This document shows positions 10,601-21,643 of a stretch of DNA of 64,000 nucleotides, piece after piece. Source of the stretch: Rotaria sp. Silwood1 (taxonomy: Eukaryota > Rotifera > Eurotatoria > Philodinida > Philodinidae); the NCBI GenBank assembly GCA_905250075.1, contig CAJNOP010000546.1, positions 31,896 through 95,895 on the forward strand, given 5' to 3'. The position numbers and the translations under genes were made by a program. The notes under the pieces were generated by a model, which searched no databases, was not told where the DNA came from, and was given only the letters and a program-made list of their open reading frames with translations. Within the stretch, counting starts at the first letter, position 1. Each line of letters starts with the position of its first letter.

Positions 10601-13159
10601 ATCTCATGTCTATAACTAATATATTCACGAGGGAATAGATTGTATCAAAATTAGAGGTCTGCGGGACAGTCCCGAATCCCGAAAAATCCCGAATGTCCCG
10701 TCCTGTGGGACATTCGGGATTGTCCCGAAAAGTTTTCAGGACGGGACAATCGTGATCGGGACAATTCTAAAATTTTCGGGACGGGACAAACGGGACTCGG
10801 GACAATTTGAAAAGAACGAATGTCCCGAATTTTTCTTTTCTATTTCAAAATATCTCGTTCAGTTAGATTTTTATTTTAAAGAAATGTCTTAATATTTAAA
10901 TAAATAACAGAAAAAAAACACAAAAAATATTGCAAGATATATTCAAATCTGTTTATCATTATCATGTTCGTCAATTGTTTCTTCATTTTCTTGATTTTCT
11001 TGGTCAATAGAACGACATCTTTATATTTCTTTCGTTCAACGGGACAAACGGGATGTTCCGGGACAATTCAAAAATAATTCGGGACGGGACATTCGGGATC
11101 GGGACATTTTGAAAAACTCCGGGACAGGACAAACGGGATTCGGGATCATTCAAAAATTTTCGGGACGGGACATTCGGGATTCGGGACACGAAAAAGTTTG
11201 TCCCGCAGATCTCTAATCAAAATCGCTATAATATATAGAAGGGTGAATGTGTATGATTATCTTTTATGCATCTGTTTTATCTATATCAGATCAATTCTAA
11301 CCTTTGCCTTCGATGTATTATCTACTAACATATTAGGTATGTATAAAATTGGTCGGAATACACGACAGTTATTACTAATTTAATTTCTATGAAGGTCATT
11401 AGACTTTATCATATTCAAATTTAATATATATAGATTTCTACCAGAATGGAAATGATAAAAAAAAAGAAACGTATGCTAATTGATTTCGAATCTGATAGAA
11501 AAAAATCACTGAAGACTTCTTACCGGGAAATCTTGGTAAATAATAAAATATATTTTGAGATTAAATTTTAGACACATAGACTATAAAAAGCTTAGTTAGA
11601 TTATATGTTGACATTTTACTATTATTCTTCTGTCACAACACACAATTTCTAGTAAAGTCATAATTTTAATTTTTTCACTTCAAATTGTCGACATTAGGAC
11701 CTGACCGACAATATGTCAGCTAGGTTTTAACTTGTATCTACATGCTCTTAGTCTTTAGGTCATCTATTCATCAGAAAAATCTGATGAAAAGAGTCCTCCA
11801 ATTGTTTAATCGCTTTTGAGTTGAGACTATATGTATTATGTAGATACAGATGCTCTATGAATATCTTGAAAATAGTTCGTACCCTTTATTGCTGTAGAAA
11901 TTTTGCATAGAGACAGCGCTTAACGATCAGCAAAGTTTCAAGTATTAATTTGAAAATCAATTTTTCTGATGTTCCTAAGCTGGATCATGGCATTTATTTA
12001 AAGAATATCCATTATTCTGATAGCAATACATTAATGGTATAAACTCTTTCTAGGACATTCATAGTTCATTTAGATCTATATAATGTACATAGCGTCAAGT
12101 GAAAAGTGATTGAGCCCTTGAATAAATTTCATCGTGAAACTAAAATATTTTGTTCGTATCATTTAAAGTCCTAATTACATTTTCTAGACAATTACCACCT
12201 CCATCACCATATATTCCTTGGCGAATTCTATTCGAAACTCAACAACAAAATCCATATAAATCTCAATCAACTCATGGTTGGTATCCATCTAGTTCAATGT
12301 TTAATCATTCTTGTTTACCAAATTGTTTATGGTATTTAATTGGTGATTATTTATTTATATATGTATGTTCATCAAATGTTCGACAAGGTGATGAATTAAC
12401 TATATCTTATTGTCCATTATGGATATCATCAATAAATGAACGTACAAATCAACTTCGACAATATGGTATAATATCATGTCAATGTTTATTATGTTTATAT
12501 GATCGTTCATTAATAAATGAATATGAAAATGAATTAAAAAAATTTATAAATATACGTACATTATTACAACAAAAAAATATTTCAAATTTAAAACGTTTTA
12601 ATTATTTAAAAGATTTACAATATCATTATGAATATTTAACAAAAAAATTTCATGATCGTCCAATTGGTTTTATTAATGAATTTATTGATTATGAATATAT
12701 TTTAAATTATTTTCAAAATGAAAATAATGAAAATGATATAAAAATTTATTTAAATAATCAACAAAATTTATTTCTTAAACGTTTATCAAATGTTTGTCGT
12801 TTTACATTACCTGATATATCAAATCCAATTTTATTATTTGGAAAACAAATAGAAGTAAAATTAATATAATTATATTTATTTTTTTTTCTTTTTTTAGAAA
12901 GAAATAAAACAATAAAAATTTTTTGTTTTTTAATCTTTAGTTACTTATCAATCATATTGAACAATTTTATCCATCTGATTTAAAACAATGGAATCATTTA
13001 TTAAAATATCTTTATGAAATTTATACATTTAAATGTTATTCATCATTAGATGATATACAAAAAACTTTACAAAATCATAAACAATTATTTAATTATTTTT
13101 TTCAAACACAAACTTTTCTTCAACATCCATTCATAATTAATGAAAAACATTCAAATTAA
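7681..13159 (+). CDS. SMYD4-like TPR and SET domain protein lacking a MYND finger
   Basis: Six exons: 7681-8151, 8220-8748, 9488-9954, 10010-10431, 12188-12854 and 12941-13159. They total 2775 bases and encode 924 residues. A TPR-like region (about residues 300-450: LGNDCYQMDDSFSAIEYYTF, then SNRCACYLRERHAALALAD) precedes the SET domain. The SET domain starts with HGSYGVYALKDLEPGTLL and EQPF near residue 500. Its catalytic half has the NHSCLPN motif at about 669-675, then GDELTISY ending at about Tyr704, and a post-SET CxCxxC at about 727-732. TPR then SET is the order of SMYD4. The family normally has a MYND zinc finger between the SET halves; here that interval (residues about 515-630) shows only one Cys and no finger. 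Expected role: lysine methyltransferase. Intron 10432-12187 holds a hAT-type element. An earlier AG at 12895 would give an early stop, so the acceptor at 12941 is preferred. Confidence 0.82.
10652..11215. mobile_element. hAT-type MITE/foldback built of CGGGAC motifs, in SMYD4-like intron
   Basis: 564 bp with terminal inverted repeats TAGAGGTCTGCGGGAC on the left and its near-complement on the right (TAGAGATCTGCGGGAC). It is flanked by a perfect 8-bp target duplication ATCAAAAT at 10644-10651 and 11216-11223. Both arms are made of degenerate repeats of GGGACATTCGGGA and GGGACAATT, in mirror orientation, around an AT-rich core at about 10830-11030. An 8-bp duplication and TAGAG ends are typical of the hAT superfamily. 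No transposase is present, so it is non-autonomous. It sits wholly within an intron. Confidence 0.85.
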
Positions 13160-13850
13160 CTTGTTTTTAATGTCCATTTGATTGTCCGATACATATATAT
13201 TTTTTTTAATGTTTACTTTTTTTCTGTTCAAGTCTTTCAGTTGATATTAATATACAAGATGATATATCTATGCAGTGATATATAAAAGAATAAAAGCTAT
13301 TTTCTTCGAAAAAATATATGTGAGTTCTACAAATATGTTTTTTAATAGTCAAATTAAATATATAATTAACTTTCTTGAGATCATCAGGAAACGTTAGACA
13401 TAATAAAGATCAAAAGAATTCAGAAAAGAGCGTATAAATTCAGCAGGATCATGTTCTGCGAATTATTCATATATGAAATAATGATTATGTTTAGAAAATT
13501 TATTATGAGTCGTATTTTTTGTAGCCAAGAATTGATTTTCAAAACATGTGACAAGATTATTTTCCTTCTCATTCAAAAAGAAATATCCTCGCATATAATA
13601 TCTTACAGCCAGTTTTATGACAAATAAATTGATCAGGTTCAATTGAAGTTGATGTTGATGAATAGATTCTAATATATATTTTTTATAAGATTAATAACAA
13701 TTGATGCTTAACTTTACTAATAGCATTGAATGGTTCAATAAATATTTTTGTTTATCTACAGTATATATCATAATATCATTTTGAAATGGTGATGAAATTC
13801 AAAAAACAAAAAGAAATCTTTTCTTTTAAATAAAACATTGAAAAACTCTA
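13160..13850. other. intergenic, convergent 3' flanks
   Basis: AT-rich non-coding DNA between the 3' ends of the SMYD4-like gene and the small minus-strand gene. No clear element is seen. Confidence 0.45.
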
Positions 13851-14284
13851 TTACAATCCTTTTGGAGTATAAATATCACCATCAGATCTAGAAAAGTAGA
13901 ATAATAAAAAATGGTAGTTGTTTTTGAATAAAGAGATATGTTACTTACTTTTTGACATTGTTTTCTAGCCAAACATCAACATCTGATCGTGTCATTTGAT
14001 ATATTGATCGCTGTTGTTGTATTAGAAATGTTGACGTTCGTTGTTGTTCTATTTCATTAGCAGCTGTTTGATGTTGTTGATAATCTTAACGATAATTCAT
14101 TACTTGAGCAAATGAATGATGTTGCAATATATTTGTAATACTCTTACTTAACTTTTTTACTAATTCTTCGATTCGATCAAATAGTCTGAAAAAAAACGAT
14201 CTTGTTATGCATATATGTATCAATAAAAAAACGATTGTACAGTTGCCCGTTATAGTCGAAATAATTATCAAGCTGTAAGTTCAT
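13851..14284 (-). CDS. small predicted coiled-coil protein, four short exons
   Basis: Inferred by hand from splice sites; no single open frame reveals it. Exons 14241-14284, 14148-14185, 13949-14084 and 13851-13887 join to 255 bases (84 residues). The three introns are 55, 63 and 61 bp, all GT...AG, and phases agree at every junction. The product starts MNLQLDNYFDYNGQL, continues FDRIEELVKKLNYQQHQ and a Gln/Arg-rich helix, and ends MTRSDVDVWLENNVKK then SDGDIYTPKGL. A heptad-like Leu/Ile pattern suggests a coiled coil. I do not recognise the family; small subunits of vesicle-tethering, ciliary or centrosomal complexes are possible guesses. The first exon is the least certain (its donor, GTACAA, is weak). 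Reading without splicing meets a stop at 14086. Confidence 0.5.
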
Positions 14285-15906
14285 CGTTTGTTTTTTATCA
14301 AAATACTAAAATAAAAATATGAAAAATGAACATTTTCGAGTACTTCAAAGAGTCACATTACGGTGTGGGTGTTCGTATGGAAGAGGAAATCTGAAAGGAA
14401 CACTCAAACCCTCACCCACACCTGTAGTATTTCACAAAGTTCAAATCAATAGTGATAATAATATGTAAATGATTACAAATGATGATTCTGTCTAAGTCTG
14501 TTATCAATTCATTAAAACAGTAAGCAATGCTAACTCACAGTATTTTTCTGTATGATTATTCGGCGTGATTTATTGCCGAAAAAAAAATGATTTTTTACTG
14601 TTGAATGATTAATAACAGATTTTTCCAGTGATAAATATAGCTTCTAATGTGTATAATGGTGGATAGAAAGAACGATTGAATTCATTGAGGTATAAGTGCT
14701 TGGTGAAGTTTGCACTGACTAGATCATTACATCATCGTATTGTCAGTTTATTACATTCTATAACTCTGAAATTTTCAGAAAAAATTCGTGGACCTATGCG
14801 TATGCTGAGAAAGAAATTTTCACGTGAATCGATTAATCTAAAGGTGATTTTCGAAGTAACAAAACTGAAAGTTCGCAGACATTTTTTAACAGAATGATAT
14901 CTCATCAATCTAAAAGCGTTTTCCAATGAACATTTTATTGGAGAAAGCTGAAAAATCAAGCTTTCGAATGATGGGTTCTGCGACTTCCAAAATGCTAATA
15001 TGGCTGAGATATTAGCATTACAAAGTAAAGACAGTGTTTTGCTTATGAAACTCAAAATTCACTTTTAATTGCAACCATTTTATCATGAAATACATATAAG
15101 GATTCATACGTTGCGGTGTAATCTTCAAGACAGAAGTCTCTAATGTTTTTCTCTCCGCTAATAGCTTATGATTGTTTTCTTTTTTTGTTATTTCTATTTG
15201 TCGGATAATTACAGAACAACAATTTTTCATATATAAATATTTTGCATATCTATTCCTATTGTTCAATAGTCTCTATTAACTTTTCAATAATGAAACTATT
15301 CTATTACTTGAAAAAAAAAGCTATCTATTGAATGGTATAGTGGTATGTACGACAAAATAAATTAAGAAAAAGTAAATAATAATATGATAATTGTTACATT
15401 GAGAAACAATTGATAAATAACAAGAATGACTTAGAACAACAAGCAAATTGTTCATATTGTATAGTCTAAGATACTTGTGTCTAACAGTAACACTTGATTC
15501 AATAAACTATTGCTACGAGTTGATGTTCTTATTAAGACATATAGATCATTCAATGATCAAAGAAATGAGCTTCTTGGCAAATCATCTTCTGAAAATGGGG
15601 TCTAACATTTAAAAAAAAAATGAAAATTAATATGTTTATAAAAATCTATATTGCTATGAAAAATTTCAAACAAAACTTTTTCTTAGTCTTTCAAAGTATT
15701 ATTGCTTTGTTATCATAATAAAAGTAGCAATCAATATAACTAATAATGATCATCTTATGAGATAAATTGAACAAGAAAAACAGACAGAAACAACATCATG
15801 GTTTTATTCATGTGTTGTCAATTCAGACTATACATGAACTGGTGGACATCAATATTTTCATTGACGACATCGGTCAAAGAGAATAAAAGAGTATCTATAC
15901 ATATAT
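14285..15906. other. intergenic region with small hairpins
   Basis: Non-coding. It contains the telomere-like hairpin at 14362-14422. It also contains a short perfect stem, AATGCTAATAT with its complement, near 14990-15018. Open frames around 14676-15266 lack coding character. No gene is supported. Confidence 0.45.
14362..14422. repeat. short hairpin with telomere-like arms (copy 2)
   Basis: GGTGTGGGTG at 14362-14371 is perfectly complementary to CACCCACACC at 14413-14422, with a loop of about 41 bases. It has the same arm sequence as the other dispersed hairpins in this window. Confidence 0.65.
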
Positions 15907-16340
15907 CAGCGTCCAATCTCGAATCCGAGAATGGACTAGTCGAATATCGAATTGATAGATAAGTTTTTACGAAAACCTCCATTAGTCTTTAAACAGATGT
16001 TGTGATCGAATTCTTGTTGATGAACTGTCTTGAAGCAATGATATTTCAGATAAAACTATTGTCGTTGCAGAAATTAAATTAGGATTCGTAAAGTTATGGA
16101 TAATTTCTCATCAATGCTGTGCACCGGTAGAAAAATATCCCTAACTTTACGAATCCTACTTTAATTTTTGCATCGACAATTGTCTTATTTGAAGTGTCAT
16201 TGTTTCAAAACAATTAACTAACAAGACATTGAATATAACATCTACCTAAGGACCAAAGAAAGTTTCTTTCCTTATCCGACATTCGACTAGTCCACTCTCG
16301 GATCGAAAATTTGCCTAGGCCAATCTGAGATTGAACGCTG
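15907..16340. mobile_element. foldback element, 434 bp
   Basis: The ends CAGCGTCCAATCTCGAATCC and the mirrored CAGCGTTCAATCTCAGATTG form inverted repeats that continue inward through TGGACTAGTCGAAT. A second nested inverted pair is inside, with GGATTCGTAAAGTTA on one arm and TAACTTTACGAATCC on the other at about 16082-16157. Flanks ACATATAT and ATATATAT could be an 8-bp duplication with one mismatch, but AT-rich flanks make this weak. There is no coding capacity. It lies 75 bp upstream of the F-box gene start. Confidence 0.65.
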
Positions 16341-16414
16341 ATATATATATATATATAGGGAAATATTCACATTCATAGGTTAAAAAGGAAAAGAATAATT
16401 AAGTAAAGGTAAAG

Positions 16415-18658
16415 ATGGAATGTACATATATTCAATTGGATGAATTACCCGATAAAATTCTTATGAACATTTTTAACAAACTACGTAATGTGGAAATACT
16501 TTATTCTTTATTAGATGTTAATAAACGATTACATAAAATTGTAAATGATTCTATTTTTACCAGTTGTTTAACATTATTCGAACGTTCAACTGATGATTTA
16601 TATTATTCTTTAAATAATTCGATACTTGATCGATTTTGTTTAAAGATTTTACCTCAAATTCATGATAAAATCAAATGTATTAATATCGAATCATCATCTA
16701 TGGAACGTATTCTTCTTTCTAGCAGTTATCCTAATTTGAAAGAACTTGGTTTATATGATCTTGAAATCAAAAATGCTAAACATCTTTTTATTGGTATGTA
16801 GTTTTTTTGATTGTTAAAGCGATTAACACAAAAACAAATTCTTAGATAAATTTTATACAGAATTAAATACATGTTTGTAGATTTGTTTTTTTTATAATGA
16901 ATACTTATTTGTAATTGATATTAAAATATGAATTATTGATTGTTTCATTATGTTTATATTTTTATTTAGAAAATACATCTTTGATCAATATATTTAAAAA
17001 TCAAATTTCATCGTTGGTTATTCATATTACTAAAAGTAGTGAAAAATATAATACAAGAAATGATATACTTGAATCGATATTTACACATATCTTCTGTATG
17101 TTTACTAATTTACAATATTTAAATTTCAATCCATCTTTAAATTTACATCAAACAATATCAATGGAAATTTCTCGTTTGTCTTTTTTCTCTTCAACTCTAT
17201 TAGAATTACATATCAATGTGGGATGTTTTCTTGATTGTCTTTATTTACTTGATGGACATTTTAATCAACTTCATACATTTCATGTTAATATTTATGATAT
17301 TGTCTTATCGAATCGATTATCAATGTATAATAAAGTAAATTATTTTGATAAATATTTTTTTTATGTATTCAAATCAGAGATGTACATCGCGGTTGAAAAC
17401 TGACCGCTGCCGCGCCGCGACGATAAAAGAAAAAAGCTAACGCGCCGCTACCGCACCGCGGTGATAAAAACAGAAAACCTACCGCGACGCCACCAAAAAT
17501 AACCATGCCGCGACCGCGCCGCTGCCGCGATGATTGTTAGAATAATGTTGTGAATTTTACGATCTGTGACTGTTCAGAACTAGAGCTCTTGTTACCAATC
17601 GATAAGATTCGTTGAATCTCATAGTTTTGCACTTGCGAACATTGAAATTCTGTTCGAATTCATGCATTTTTGCATTGTTCTCCAAAAAAACCTACCGCTA
17701 CCGCGCCGCTGCCGCGATAGTTAGTTAAAAAAACGACCGCTGCCGCACCGCACCCCGATGGTTATTTGAAAAAAACAACCGCTACCGCGCCGCCACCGCC
17801 ACAGCGGCAGCGATCGCGCCGCGATGAACATCTCTGGTTCAAATAAATCAATATTATTGGTTTTTTTATTGTCTTTTCTAGAATGAACTACCTAACTTAA
17901 AATGCTTTTCATTGCACTGTAGTAAAGAGACATATGTTTATGATGAAACCATTATATCATTGTTACATCGAATGTCAAATTTAGAAACACTTGATTTGCA
18001 TCTTATTGTTGGTAGAAAAATAAGATTTATTGATGGTAATGATTTGAAAAAAAATATTATTAATCATATGATAAAATTAAAGAAATTTACATTTAATATT
18101 TGCTCAAATATTATTTGTCTTCATAATCAAATTGATTTAATATCAAATGAATATATTGAAAATACATTTAGAGATTTTAAAAATTATCAAATAATTTCTT
18201 CTATTGATTATTTTTCAAAAGCAGAAAAAGGTCAATGTCTTATTTATACATATCCATATAATTTGAAATATTACAATAATATAACAAATCTTTTTCAAGA
18301 TGGATTATTTAAATATGTCTCGGAAATATCATTATATGATGAACATCCTTTTGAACATGAATTTTTTCTTCGTATTACTCAATCATTTCCATTTATGAAA
18401 AAATTATCTTTAATTAATGAGAAACCACAAATGAATAAAAATCAAAATTTATCAATTATCGAATATCCTCATCTTATTAAACTTGTTCTTATTGAAGCTC
18501 ACGAAGATTATATTGAACAATTTTTACTTGATACGAAATCGTCTTTATCACATAATGTTCAGCTTTTTGCTGAATATTGGTCATTGTTAAAAGTCACTCA
18601 CAATTTTAGAAGAGATACAACACGAATTAATTGTTCCAAAGTGGTTTTTTGCACATAA
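16415..18658 (+). CDS. F-box protein with degenerate leucine-rich C-terminus
   Basis: Three exons, 16415-16793, 16970-17334 and 17882-18658, total 1521 bases and encode 506 residues. The F-box is at residues about 8-50: LDELPDKILMNIFNKL, then LLDVNKRLHKIVND. The rest contains irregular leucine-rich segments such as YPNLKELGLYDLEI, FTNLQYLNFNPSL and MSNLETLDLHLI. This is the form of F-box/LRR adaptors that place substrates on SKP1-CUL1 ubiquitin ligases. Substrate is unknown. The second intron (17335-17881) has been enlarged by a GC-rich hAT-type element, yet the flanking exons keep the frame, so the gene looks intact. Possible polyadenylation signal AATAAA near 18990, beyond a second MITE. 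The exon-3 end is a plain TAA. Confidence 0.8.
17375..17836. mobile_element. hAT-type GC-rich foldback MITE in F-box gene intron
   Basis: 462 bp with ends CAGAGATGTACATCGCGG and, inverted, CAGAGATGTTCATCGCGG. Flanks are ATTCAAAT (17367-17374) and GTTCAAAT (17837-17844), an 8-bp duplication with one mismatch. The arms are made of repeated CCGCTGCCGCGCC-type motifs, far more GC-rich than the host DNA, around an AT-rich core at about 17530-17690. No open frame. The size, duplication length and AGAG ends place it with hAT non-autonomous elements. Confidence 0.82.
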
Positions 18659-18767
18659 GAAAAACATTAGAAAGAATTCCAAAATATTTCAACGACTATT
18701 TTCTTCATACATATAGAATTAGATGATGTTTCTTATTTAAATAAAATTAATTTCAATAGAATGAATG

Positions 18768-18975
18768 CAGTGGCGTAGCCAGGAATTTTTGAGTCATGGG
18801 CAATTCACCAGCTAAGCTATTTTGAGTTATGGGCAGCTGAGGGCACCCCTGATAATTTCAAAAATATCTGTGGGCAATAACTGTTCAAGCACTGCATAGA
18901 TCAATAGATCCGTGGGCCATAACCTTTGGAACTATGGGCAATTGCCCAATGGCCCTACCCCTGGCTACGCCACTG
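18768..18975. mobile_element. hAT-type MITE with CAGTGGCGTAGCCAGG ends
   Basis: 208 bp with terminal inverted repeats CAGTGGCGTAGCCAGG and its complement. It is flanked by a perfect 8-bp target duplication AATGAATG at 18760-18767 and 18976-18983. No coding sequence. It lies about 110 bp beyond the F-box stop codon and may form part of that gene's 3' UTR. Confidence 0.9.
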
Positions 18976-18983
18976 AATGAATG

Positions 18984-21643
18984 TATTAATAAAGAGAAAA
19001 TTGTACTTTATATTTGATTGACAATAAAAAAAAAATATCAATTTAGAATTATATATTTATTTATTTATTTTTGTATTATATGAAATAATTGTTTTAGATT
19101 TGAAAAAAAAAGAATATAATATTAAGAAGTTAACAAAAAAAAGGGGCTGGCTAGCAAATTTCTTGTGGTGGTAAAGTATCAAAGACCAAATAACTAATTG
19201 TACTAAGAGAAGAAGGTGTACAACAAAACAAGTTTTTTTTATCTGTAGTATAGTGTTATAGTTTTTCTTCACAGCAGTTCAGGAATATATGGAATACACA
19301 TCATGTCTGAGACAACATTAACCCTAGTCTGTATGAAAAGAAAACGGCTTCATGGTTCCCAACTTTTTTCTGAACATTTCCGTTTAGATTGTGTATAGAT
19401 AAACAGTTAAATGACGAATCGGCTTACAAATTTTCTAAGGTAAAACATCTATAAATGAGGCCGCTTATTAGTTAATGAAATCATCCTTGTCTTAAAATTA
19501 ACTCTTCATATTTTTCTAATAGTTAATTCGAGTGTCAGAACTACTATTAAATAGCATTTAGGAGCATAAGAGGATATTTCTTGTTTACTTTTTTTTAGAT
19601 GACATTGTTAATTTTGATATATAGTGACGGAGAATTATCTAGAGCAGTTGTATTTTTGATATTTTCTTGATGATAATAGCTAGAAGGACTTGCTATGTGG
19701 ATTGATAGGTTTGAAAAATTCAATAAAATTATTTCAATGAAGTTGTCTGGAAAAATAAGATTGTCAAGACCAATTTTCTGGCTTTCATTCTAAACTAGAG
19801 TGAAAATATTTTATTTGATGAAGCAAAACGAGATGACTATGATCTTTTCATGGCCTTCATTCATCGAACTGCATTCAAGTTAGAGAAGGTCATAACGTGA
19901 TAAATATAGCAAAAGCATTGAAATGTTTAATAAGAAAAAAGATAGAAAAATGCTCCTTGGGCTTTCTATAAATTGAATGTAGTTTGATGAACGACGGTTA
20001 TAATGGAAACCGAAAAACTGGGTTTTGGAAGCTTAGTTTTCCACACACCTTCTTCGAATAAATTACAGTGGATTTTTTAAATCTATCAATCTTTATAGAG
20101 AGTTCTTCAAGATACTCAAATATGTTTTCAAATTCTTTCCAATTATTAACTTTACGAAGAGAAAGGTCAAAAATTCAACTGTTTTCAACTTTTGCCTGCC
20201 ACTATACACTATGGGGACATCCATGACCAAGCCGTACTTTTGTTATACGGGTGTGGGTAGGGGGCATGTGGATGTGGAAACCAATACAAACATTAAAACC
20301 CATACCAGAGACGATAGAATATTGATTTTCTTAGTAAAAGAATACGGTAAACACTTCATTATATTAGACCAAAAAGAATGATATATCTCATTGATACTAT
20401 AACAGGTTGTAAAGAAAAAAAGTGTTTGTGATATTCAAGAACATAAATTAATAGAGTCATAGGGGGAATCATCGATAAAGGATGTTCAAGAAAAGAGATG
20501 GTATTAGTTAAAATCGGACATCTTTGTGCAAAGAGAGGTGAGACACATTTCGACGTCCGGATGCTTATTACAATTCTTTCAACGTTTTCTAAGAAATTTT
20601 CGCTGAACTTTACACTAAAATTGGTTTTGAATAGCATTTCAAACAGAGCAACTTCTCATTATTATCTATGAATAAACCATCTATATCAATCGTTTAACAC
20701 AAAAAAATAATAACAGTCTATTAGAACCTATAGACTCTTTAGAAAAAATACTTCTGAAAGCTGAACACTCATGAGAACGGATAGCGGGTCCGAAAAGAAA
20801 CCGAACATTTTCGAATGGGGATAGCAGAGTTATAAACTGATCCGATCTTTACCAGTTGGAAAATATTTTGAAGATATGTCATCGTTCTCTCGCACAATTT
20901 CTTCAAGTAAATTTGCTTGCGTTTATAAAAAATAATCAAACAGTATTGATTTAAGAATTATTTGAAGTTAAGAAATCAGTTGATGAATGAACAATCCTTT
21001 TGTTCCGCGCTATATATAGATAACATGATATTTGTTTCTGAACGTTATTTAAATTATAATAAGAGAATGAATGTTTTTTGAAGCTGTACTCATTAATTAA
21101 TTAATAGTAATGCAACAAATCTGTTGGATAGAACCAGTTCAGAGAATTTCGATTTTTACCTGAACATTCTCATTATGTATAACTTTTAAACACTCTTTAA
21201 AGGTATGTTTATATCTAGAAATAACATTGAATAAAAAACCAGAAAATTTCCTTTTTCCACAATTTCTATCGAATAACTTATAAAAGTTCAAAAGTATGAA
21301 ACAACTGATTAATATACACTCTTCTTTTTGTTTCTTTAGCATCAATATTAAATATTATATGATTTAAATCATTTGTACTCAGAATAAGAAACAAATCGTT
21401 TTTTCTCTTTCTCTTCTCTCTACCAAAAATATGAATTTTTTTTTTCTCTTATTCTATAATATGTATAGAATTGATCGTCATTATTCTCTTCTTATATGCT
21501 AATGTAATATATTGGTCGTGTACGAGAAAGAACTATACTTAACCTTTTACTTACTGACAATTACATGGTACTAATCGACCTATTTCTATATAACACTGAA
21601 TATATAATATTAAATGTAAATTTATGCGAAATACTGTATTACA
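18984..21643. other. intergenic, about 2.7 kb
   Basis: No gene is supported; the open frames here are short and show no family motif or codon pattern. It holds a hairpin of the telomere-like type at 20249-20306. The last 300 bp are the likely promoter and 5' UTR of the FGF-like gene. Confidence 0.45.
20249..20306. repeat. short hairpin with telomere-like arms (copy 3)
   Basis: GGGTGTGGGTA at 20249-20259 faces ACCCATACC at 20298-20306, with one mismatch in nine. A second G-rich block GTGGATGTGG lies at 20268-20277 in the loop. Confidence 0.45.

Noticed and set aside
12895-12940. Alternative acceptor for the last SMYD4-like exon
   Set aside because: Using the AG at 12895 leads at once to TAA in frame; the AG at 12939-12940 gives a 73-codon exon with normal coding character.
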